Part shown: positions 6,603-11,489 of the stretch, in pieces
Position numbering within the stretch: the stretch's first letter is position 1
Layout of the letters: each line of letters starts with the position of its first letter
From: Frankiales bacterium
GTDB taxonomy: Bacteria; Actinomycetota; Actinomycetes; Mycobacteriales; SCTD01
Length of the DNA: 11,489 nt
Direction of reading: 5' to 3'
NCBI GenBank assembly: GCA_025464695.1
Contig: JAODNQ010000089.1
Coordinates: 1-11,489, forward strand
Notes under the pieces: model-generated
What the model was told of the DNA's origin: nothing
The model's database searches: none
Seen by the model: only the letters and a program-made list of their open reading frames with translations
Translations under genes and position numbers: made by a program

Positions 6603-7348
6603 CCGAGCTCGCCCAGGACGTCCAGGACCCCTCCCCGGACAGGTCCTCCGCTGTCCCGGGGGAGCACCACCACGAGCACCGCGACGTCACCGGCGGCTGG
6701 TTGCGGCCGGCGGTCTTCGGCGTCATGGACGGCCTCGTCAGCAACACCGCACTGATCGCCGGGGTCGCCGGCGGCGGCGTCGGCTCCCGCACCGTCGTCC
6801 TGACCGGGCTGGCCGGTCTGGCCGCGGGGGCGTTCTCGATGGCCACGGGCGAGTACGTGTCGGTGGCCAGCCAGACCGAGCTCACCCAGGCCGAGATCGA
6901 GATCGAGAAGGCCGAGATCGCGCGGGTGCCGGAGGCCGAGGAGGCCGAGCTCGCGGCGATCTTCCACGCCCGGGGCGTCGACCTGGCGACGTCGCGGGAG
7001 GTGGCCCGGCAGCTGTCCGCCGACCCGGAGCAGGCCTGGCGGGTGCACGCCCGCGAGGAGCTCGGGGTCGACCCCGACGACCTCCCGTCGCCCTGGACCG
7101 CCGCGGGGTCGTCGTTCACCGCGTTCTCGCTGGGCGCCCTCGTGCCGGTGCTGCCCTACCTGCTGGGTGCCACGAGCCTGCTGCTGACCGTGGTCCTCGC
7201 CGGCCTCGCGCTGTTCGTGGCCGGGGCGGCCGTGTCGCGCTTCACCAGCCGCGGCGCCGTCTACTCCGGCGGCCGCCAGCTCCTGCTGGGCGCGGCCGCG
7301 GCCGCGGCGACGTACGTCGTGGGCGCCGCCGTCGGCGCCGGGGTCTAG
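6599..7348 (+). CDS. VIT1/CCC1-family transporter (iron/manganese type)
   Basis: VIT1/CCC1 proteins move Fe2+ or Mn2+ out of the cytosol, generally by proton exchange. The 249-residue product follows the family layout. A His-rich N-terminus (EHHHEH, 22-27) precedes helix 1 with WLRPAVFGVMDGLVSN (34-49), including the conserved Asp44, and then helix 2 with GAFSMATGEYVSV (77-89), including Met81. A long charged helical insert (about 92-165) contains regularly spaced glutamates (TELTQAEIEIEKAEI), the cytosolic metal-binding region in the plant homologue. Three more hydrophobic helices close the protein. Substrate cannot be told from sequence. The start overlaps the lgt stop (ATGA, 6599-6602) and the stop overlaps the convergent kinase gene. 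No metal-regulator site was recognised. The family call is secure; direction and metal are inferred from relatives. Confidence 0.92.
   Translation: MTELAQDVQDPSPDRSSAVPGEHHHEHRDVTGGWLRPAVFGVMDGLVSNTALIAGVAGGGVGSRTVVLTGLAGLAAGAFSMATGEYVSVASQTELTQAEIEIEKAEIARVPEAEEAELAAIFHARGVDLATSREVARQLSADPEQAWRVHAREELGVDPDDLPSPWTAAGSSFTAFSLGALVPVLPYLLGATSLLLTVVLAGLALFVAGAAVSRFTSRGAVYSGGRQLLLGAAAAAATYVVGAAVGAGV
7345..7348. other. Shared CTAG: overlapping convergent stop codons
   Basis: The palindrome CTAG provides the TAG stop of the transporter gene on the plus strand (7346-7348) and the TAG stop of the histidine kinase on the minus strand (7347-7345). The genes overlap tail to tail by 4 bp, so there is no room for an intergenic terminator. 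No hairpin with a T-run was seen beside it. Confidence 0.9.
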
Positions 7349-8709
7349 CTCCAGACCGGCTGCGGCACCCGGACGGGGTCGGAGGCCTCGAGGACGACCT
7401 CGGGCACGGCCGCGAGACGCACCTCGACGGTCACCCAGCCGTCGTCGCTGCGGACCTCGACCTCCCCGCCGTAGACCTCCACCAGCCGGCGGACGACGTA
7501 CAGCCCCATCCCGAGGCCCTCGGTCCGGCGGGTGGCGCTGGTGTCCGCCTGGGAGAACGGCTCGAACAGCCGGCTGGCCCGGTCGACGTCCATCGCAGAG
7601 CCGTCGTTGCTCACGGCGACCCAGATGCCGCGCTCGTCCCGGCCCCCGGTGATCAGGGGGACCGAGCCGGGAGCGCCGTGCACGATCGCGTTGTCGACGA
7701 GGTTGGCGAGCACCTGGTGCAGGGCCTGCCGATCGATGCGGGCGACCGCCCCGGCGTCGACGAGGACCGAGACCCCCGGGCGCCCCGGGTGCTCCGCGCC
7801 GGCCAGCATCGCGACCTCCGCGGCGACGCCGAGCACCTCGGCGGTGGCAGACGCGTCGGCGGTCGTGACCTGCGCCGCGGTGAGCATGTTCTCGAGCAGC
7901 CGCGACAGCCGCTCCTGCTGGTCGAGCACGGCCTGCAGCAGCCGGTCGCGCGCCGCCGGGTCGAGCCGGTCGCCGCGCTTGAGCAGGGTCAGCGCCGCGC
8001 CGCGGATGCCCGTGAGCGGCGTGCGGAACTCGTGGCTGACCGTGGCGAGGAGGTCGGTGCGGATCCGGTCGGTCTCGAGCATGCGCTCGCGCACGCTGCT
8101 CTGGCCCTCCCACAGGGCCCGCTGCAGGCCCTCCTCACCCGTCCGCGCCTGCTCGTTCGCGTGCCAGAACACCACCAGCACGACCGCCTCGGCGAGCACG
8201 AAGCCGGCGTGCACGACGGCGACCACCCACGCGCTCTCGCCGTCGGAGGTCAGCGACGACGGGGACAGCGCCCCGACCACGGCGTGCTGGACGGCGACGA
8301 AGCCGATCGCCGTCGCGAACACCCGCCAGTCCTGGTAGAGCGCGACGAGGGCGACCGCGGCGAAGTAGTGGAAGTGCAGCTCGGTCCGGCCGTCGTAGAG
8401 GTGGACCAGCAGCGCGGAGCAGGACAGCAGGCCGATCGTGGCGCTGAGCGCCGCCGTGCGCCGGCTGACGGGTCCGCGGGACAGGCCGAGCAGCAGCCCG
8501 ACACCGGCGGTCTCCGCCAGTCCGTGCAGGAGGCTCACCCGCAGGCTCGCGAGCACCAGCAGGACCGGCAGGTGAGCGGCCAGGGCCAGGCAGACGGCCC
8601 GGTGCCGCCAGGCGAAGTCGCGCTCGCTGAGCGCGCGCCCGGTCGGCAGCCAGTCCCGCAGGGCGTCGGCCCGGCGGGACAGCGCGTCGGAGAGGGGCTG
8701 TGCGGTCAC
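7345..8709 (-). CDS. Membrane sensor histidine kinase with six-helix, His-rich input domain
   Basis: This is a 454-residue sensor kinase, presumably in the cytoplasmic membrane. After a ~35-residue cytosolic leader there are about six hydrophobic helices (roughly 37-58, 60-77, 84-104, 113-125, 128-148 and 160-183) with almost no extracellular domain. Histidines lie in or beside them at 46, 62, 103, 112, 114, 142, 167 and 183, including HLYDGRTELHFHYF (103-116). A linker helix (184-222) leads to the H-box SHEFRTPL with phospho-acceptor His226. The ATPase domain follows: N-box NLVDNAI (336-342), G1-like SNDGSAMD (367-374), F-box FEPFSQAD (382-389) and G2 GLGMGLYV (398-405), so it looks active. 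No response regulator is in the window. The GTG at 8709 is preferred (6 nt after a CAGGCT); ATG at 8745 would add 12 residues. Longer readings run into gltB. The signal is unknown. Confidence 0.9.
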   Translation of the reverse strand: MTAQPLSDALSRRADALRDWLPTGRALSERDFAWRHRAVCLALAAHLPVLLVLASLRVSLLHGLAETAGVGLLLGLSRGPVSRRTAALSATIGLLSCSALLVHLYDGRTELHFHYFAAVALVALYQDWRVFATAIGFVAVQHAVVGALSPSSLTSDGESAWVVAVVHAGFVLAEAVVLVVFWHANEQARTGEEGLQRALWEGQSSVRERMLETDRIRTDLLATVSHEFRTPLTGIRGAALTLLKRGDRLDPAARDRLLQAVLDQQERLSRLLENMLTAAQVTTADASATAEVLGVAAEVAMLAGAEHPGRPGVSVLVDAGAVARIDRQALHQVLANLVDNAIVHGAPGSVPLITGGRDERGIWVAVSNDGSAMDVDRASRLFEPFSQADTSATRRTEGLGMGLYVVRRLVEVYGGEVEVRSDDGWVTVEVRLAAVPEVVLEASDPVRVPQPVWS

Positions 8710-8721
8710 CGGACCAGCCTG
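8709..8721 (-). promoter_or_regulatory. Candidate leaderless promoter of the histidine kinase (-10 CAGGCT)
   Basis: On the minus strand CAGGCT (8721-8716) is followed by GGTCCG and the GTG start at 8709, the same 6-nt spacing as for hisI, trpC and lgt. The -35 region is poor. This favours the GTG at 8709 over the upstream ATG at 8745, which would lie before the predicted transcript start. Confidence 0.5.
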
Positions 8722-8724
8722 CGC

Positions 8725-8785
8725 GCCCGTCCGGCGCAGCGCCATGGCCCGTCCGAACCATTTCGGACGACTCACCCGAACGGGC
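8725..8785. repeat. Cluster of 9-bp GCCCGTCCG boxes
   Basis: GCCCGTCCG occurs at 8725-8733 and again at 8747-8755, with start points 22 bp apart (about two helical turns). A third copy in reverse orientation, CGAACGGGC at 8777-8785, matches 8 of 9 bases. The copies flank and overlap the inverted repeat at 8751-8768. The layout resembles an operator array between divergent promoters; no regulator can be named. Confidence 0.5.
8751..8768. promoter_or_regulatory. Inverted repeat GTCCGAA-N4-TTCGGAC, candidate operator
   Basis: Perfect 7-bp arms (8751-8757 and 8762-8768) are separated by CCAT. The site lies 42-59 bp upstream of the proposed kinase start and about 75 bp upstream of the candidate gltB -10, so a dimeric regulator bound here could affect either gene. 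No T-run follows, so a terminator is unlikely. Confidence 0.45.
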
Positions 8786-8842
8786 GCAACCGGACACGTG
8801 TGCCGTCGGTCGCACGAGGGGCGGGGAGGGGGGCCTGCCGTG

Positions 8843-8848
8843 TAACCT
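8843..8848 (+). promoter_or_regulatory. Candidate -10 element for gltB (TAACCT)
   Basis: TAACCT fits TANNNT and is the best such hexamer between the two divergent genes. It predicts a start near 8855 and a leader of about 108 nt. No -35 is recognisable; the expected position is occupied by the G-rich tract at 8818-8833. Confidence 0.4.
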
Positions 8849-8952
8849 CCCAGACATCTGCGCGAGGGCCAGTGACGTCCCGGGGTGCAGCGATCCGCCG
8901 CTCCGCTGAGCACGACCAGCACGAGCACCGACCACCCCACCAGTGACTCTGC

Positions 8953-8956
8953 GAGG
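8953..8956 (+). promoter_or_regulatory. Ribosome binding site of gltB (GAGG)
   Basis: GAGG ends 6 nt before the GTG at 8963 and supports that start over the in-frame GTG at 8885, which lacks a ribosome site. Confidence 0.5.
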
Positions 8957-8962
8957 CTCCCT

Positions 8963-11489
8963 GTGACACCCCTCTTCAGCGCGCCCTCGGCTGTCCCCGC
9001 CCGCCAGGGCCTGTACGACCCGGCGGACGAGCACGACGCCTGCGGTGTGGCGTTCGTCGCTGACATCGCCGGCCGGGCCAGCCACGACATCGTCGACCAG
9101 GGCCTGACGGCGCTGCGCAACATGGAGCACCGCGGGGCCTCCGGCGCCGAGCCGGACTCCGGCGACGGCGCGGGCATCCTCGTCCAGCTGCCCGACGCCT
9201 TCCTGCGCGCCGTCGCCCCTGCCGAGCTGCCGCCGCTCGGCTCCTACGCCGTCGGCACGGCCTTCCTGCCGACCAGCCCCCGGGCCGCCGTCGACGTGCA
9301 GCTCGCCGTCGAGCGGATCGCCGCGGAGGAGGGCCTCGAGGTCCTGTGCTGGCGCGACCTGCCGATCGACGCCGAGGGCGCCGGCGTCGGCGCGACCGCC
9401 CGCTCGGTCATGCCGGTCTTCCGCCAGGTCTTCCTGGTCAGCAGCCCCGAGGCGGCGCTGTCCTCCCACGCGCTCGAGCGGCGTGCCTACGTGACGCGCA
9501 AGCGGGTCGAGCACGAGGCCGGCACGTACTTCCCGTCGCTGTCGACGCGGACGCTCGTCTACAAGGGCATGCTCACGACCGGGCAGCTCGAGCCGTTCTT
9601 CCCCGACCTGTCGGACGAGCGCTTCGTCAGCGCCCTGGCCCTGGTGCACAGCCGGTTCTCGACCAACACCTTCCCGAGCTGGCCGCTGGCGCACCCGTAC
9701 CGGTACATCGCGCACAACGGCGAGATCAACACCGTCAAGGGCAACCGCAACTGGATGCGCGCCCGCGAGGCCCTGCTGCGCGGCCCGGCCGAGCTGCCGG
9801 ACGACCTCTCGCGCCTGTTCCCGGTCTGCACGCCCGGCGCCAGCGACTCCGCCTCCTTCGACGAGGTCCTCGAGCTGCTCCACATGGCCGGCCGCTCGCT
9901 CCCGCACGCGGTGCTCATGATGGTCCCGGAGGCGTGGGAGAACGCGCCCGAGATGGACCCGGCCAAGCGCGCCTTCTACGAGTTCCACGCCAGCCTCATG
10001 GAGCCGTGGGACGGCCCGGCCTGCGTGACCTTCACCGACGGCACCCTGATCGGGGCGGTCCTGGACCGCAACGGCCTGCGCCCGAGCCGCTGGTGGCAGA
10101 CCGCCGACGGCCGCGTGGTGCTCAGCTCGGAGGTCGGCGTCCTCGACATCCCGGCCGACCAGATCGTCCGCAAGGGCCGCCTGCAGCCCGGCAAGATGTT
10201 CCTCGTCGACACCGCGCAGGGCCGCCTGGTCGACGACGAGGAGGTCAAGGCCGAGCTCGCCGCCGAGCAGCCGTACGCCGAGTGGCTGCACGCCGGCCTC
10301 GTCCAGCTCGCCGACCTGCCGCCCCGCGAGCACATCAAGGTCAGCGCCCAGTCGGTGCTGCGCCGCCAGCAGGTGTTCGGCTACACCGAGGAGGACGTCC
10401 GGCTGCTCGTCGGCCCGATGGCGCTCAAGGGCCTGGAGCCGATCGGCTCCATGGGCACCGACACCCCCGTCGCGGTGCTGTCGGAGCGTCTGCGGCTGCT
10501 GTTCGACTACTTCAGCCAGCTCTTCGCCCAGGTGACGAACCCGCCGCTCGACGCCATCCGCGAGGAGCTGGTGACGAGCGTGTCGGCCTCGATCGGCCCC
10601 GAGCAGAACCTGCTCGACCCCGGCCCGGCGTCCTGCCGGCAGATCGTCCTGCCCTTCCCGGTCCTCGACAACGACGAGCTCGCCAAGATCCAGAAGGTCA
10701 ACGACGACGGCGACCAGCCCGGCTTCGCCGCCGTCACGGTCCACGGCCTGTACCCGGTCAACGGCGGGGGAGAGGCGCTCCGTGACGCCCTCGACCGCGT
10801 CCGCCGCGAGGTCTCCACCGCGATCGCGGCCGGCGCGCGGATCGTCGTGCTGTCCGACCGCGACTCGACGGAGACGATGGCGCCGATCCCGTCGCTGCTG
10901 CTCACCAGCGCGGTGCACCACCACCTGATCCGCGAGAAGACCCGCACCCGGGTCGGGCTCGTCGTCGAGGCCGGCGACGCCCGCGAGATCCACCACGTCG
11001 CGCTGCTGATGGGCTACGGCGCCGCCGCCGTCAACCCCTACCTCGCGTTCGAGACCATCGAGCAGCTGATCGCCCAGGGCGACCTGCCGGTCGACCCCAA
11101 GGTCGCAGTCAAGAACTACATCAAGGCCGCCGGCAAGGGCGTGCTCAAGGTCATGAGCAAGATGGGCATCAGCACCATCGCCAGCTACACCGGTGCGCAG
11201 GTCTTCGAGGCGCTGGGCCTGTCGCAGGAGCTCGTCGACGAGTACTTCACCGGCACCACCAGCCGCCTCGGGGGCATCGGCCTCGAGGTCGTCGCCGAGG
11301 AGGTCGCCGCCCGGCACCGCCGCGCCTACCCCGCGAACCCCTCGGAGCGGGCCCACCGGGGTCTCGAGACCGGCGGCGAGTACCAGTGGCGCCGCGAGGG
11401 CGAGGTCCACCTGTTCAACCCGGAGACCGTCTTCGCGCTGCAGCACTCCACCCGCACGCAGCAGTACGACGTCTTCAAGACCTACACGG
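8963..11489 (+). CDS. gltB: Glutamate synthase (NADPH) large subunit GltB, N-terminal part
   Basis: GltB, with the GltD subunit, converts glutamine plus 2-oxoglutarate to two glutamates, the GOGAT half of ammonium assimilation. About 842 codons are present of a family length near 1,500; the frame is open to the window end. The N-terminal class II amidotransferase begins after a 26-residue propeptide: EHDACGVAF puts the nucleophile at Cys27, exposed by cleavage. [20 protein letters not shown] and [16 protein letters not shown] (from 251) complete the glutaminase site. The central domain includes [14 protein letters not shown] (from 526). The FMN/synthase domain starts with [18 protein letters not shown] (from 729); the FMN and Fe-S residues lie mostly beyond the end. 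The GTG at 8963 has a GAGG site; GTG at 8885 would add 26 residues. It is divergent from the kinase gene, and gltD would be expected downstream. Confidence 0.96.
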   Translation, partial: MTPLFSAPSAVPARQGLYDPADEHDACGVAFVADIAGRASHDIVDQGLTALRNMEHRGASGAEPDSGDGAGILVQLPDAFLRAVAPAELPPLGSYAVGTAFLPTSPRAAVDVQLAVERIAAEEGLEVLCWRDLPIDAEGAGVGATARSVMPVFRQVFLVSSPEAALSSHALERRAYVTRKRVEHEAGTYFPSLSTRTLVYKGMLTTGQLEPFFPDLSDERFVSALALVHSRFSTNTFPSWPLAHPYRYIAHNGEINTVKGNRNWMRAREALLRGPAELPDDLSRLFPVCTPGASDSASFDEVLELLHMAGRSLPHAVLMMVPEAWENAPEMDPAKRAFYEFHASLMEPWDGPACVTFTDGTLIGAVLDRNGLRPSRWWQTADGRVVLSSEVGVLDIPADQIVRKGRLQPGKMFLVDTAQGRLVDDEEVKAELAAEQPYAEWLHAGLVQLADLPPREHIKVSAQSVLRRQQVFGYTEEDVRLLVGPMALKGLEPIGSMGTDTPVAVLSERLRLLFDYFSQLFAQVTNPPLDAIREELVTSVSASIGPEQNLLDPGPASCRQIVLPFPVLDNDELAKIQKVNDDGDQPGFAAVTVHGLYPVNGGGEALRDALDRVRREVSTAIAAGARIVVLSDRDSTETMAPIPSLLLTSAVHHHLIREKTRTRVGLVVEAGDAREIHHVALLMGYGAAAVNPYLAFETIEQLIAQGDLPVDPKVAVKNYIKAAGKGVLKVMSKMGISTIASYTGAQVFEALGLSQELVDEYFTGTTSRLGGIGLEVVAEEVAARHRRAYPANPSERAHRGLETGGEYQWRREGEVHLFNPETVFALQHSTRTQQYDVFKTYT

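Larger units (their letters stand above)
8710..8962. other. Divergent intergenic region between the kinase gene and gltB
   Basis: These 253 bp separate two divergent genes and contain no convincing gene. From left to right they hold the kinase -10 (8716-8721), a cluster of 9-bp boxes (8725-8785), an 18-bp inverted repeat (8751-8768), the palindrome ACACGTGT (8794-8801), a G-rich tract (8818-8833) and a candidate gltB -10 (8843-8848). A leader of about 110 nt follows up to the gltB start. No riboswitch class or tRNA was recognised in the leader. Confidence 0.7.

Noticed and set aside
8842..8857. GTAAC-n6-GACAT resembling a single GlnR-type a/b site at the gltB promoter
   Set aside because: The second half matches only three of five consensus bases, no second site follows at the expected spacing, and GTAAC is already explained by the TAACCT -10 element.
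8953..8963. GAGGCT before the gltB GTG as another leaderless -10
   Set aside because: Only 4 nt separate it from the start codon and its first base does not fit; it works better as a GAGG ribosome site.
8746..9177. N-terminal extension of the histidine kinase frame to 9177
   Set aside because: It would overlap the gltB catalytic N-terminus and the whole divergent promoter region. The added sequence has no domain, and GTG at 8709 has a well-placed -10 hexamer.
9346..10785. A 479-residue plus-strand open frame inside gltB
   Set aside because: It is a shifted frame of gltB; the translation is Arg/Pro/Ala-rich with no motifs, while the gltB frame holds all the conserved GOGAT elements.
8135..11446. 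A 1103-residue open frame on the minus strand, antisense to gltB
   Set aside because: It mirrors the gltB codon frame in GC-rich DNA, where antisense stops are rare. Its translation is low-complexity and rich in Ala, Gly, Arg, Asp and Val with no family motif, whereas gltB is clear on the plus strand. In its last part it also overlaps the kinase gene out of frame.

Overview
The window is chromosomal DNA from a very GC-rich actinobacterium (G+C roughly three quarters, judged by eye). Evidence for this is the extreme G/C bias at third codon positions, frequent GTG starts, the actinobacterial Trp-operon membrane protein carrying the [11 protein letters not shown] motif, and start codons preceded at a fixed short distance by TANNNT-like -10 elements, as in leaderless actinobacterial transcripts. 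The genus cannot be fixed from the sequence alone. No tRNA, rRNA, CRISPR array, insertion sequence or prophage was seen. The layout is that of a stable core-genome region.

Layout: (1) 1-243, the C-terminal end of an EAL-domain (c-di-GMP phosphodiesterase-type) protein. (2) 281-5720, a compact histidine/tryptophan block in one direction: hisI, trpE, Trp-region membrane protein, trpC, trpB, trpA. Most junctions overlap by 1-4 bases (GTGA, ATGA or TGATG); the exception is a 29-bp gap before trpC that holds a likely internal promoter. trpD, trpG and trpF are not present. (3) 5730-7348, lgt (prolipoprotein diacylglyceryl transferase) followed by an overlapping VIT1/CCC1-type metal transporter. (4) 7345-8709 on the minus strand, a histidine kinase with a six-helix, histidine-rich membrane input domain and no response regulator in view. 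Its stop codon shares a CTAG with the stop of the transporter gene. (5) 8710-8962, a divergent intergenic region with clustered 9-bp boxes and inverted repeats. (6) 8963-11489, the first ~840 residues of the glutamate synthase large subunit gltB, which runs off the window.

How the genes work together: HisI catalyses a mid-pathway histidine step. TrpE starts the tryptophan branch from chorismate (with a glutamine amidotransferase encoded elsewhere), TrpC makes indole-3-glycerol phosphate, and TrpAB finish the pathway. GltB makes glutamate from glutamine, so amino-acid biosynthesis dominates the window. Lgt (lipoprotein lipidation) and the transporter are probably only positional neighbours.

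Most of the window is ordinary metabolism. The points worth a second look are the repeated [T/C]A-N3-T plus 6-7 nt plus start-codon pattern at five genes, the orphan histidine kinase with its membrane histidines, and the box cluster between that kinase and gltB.
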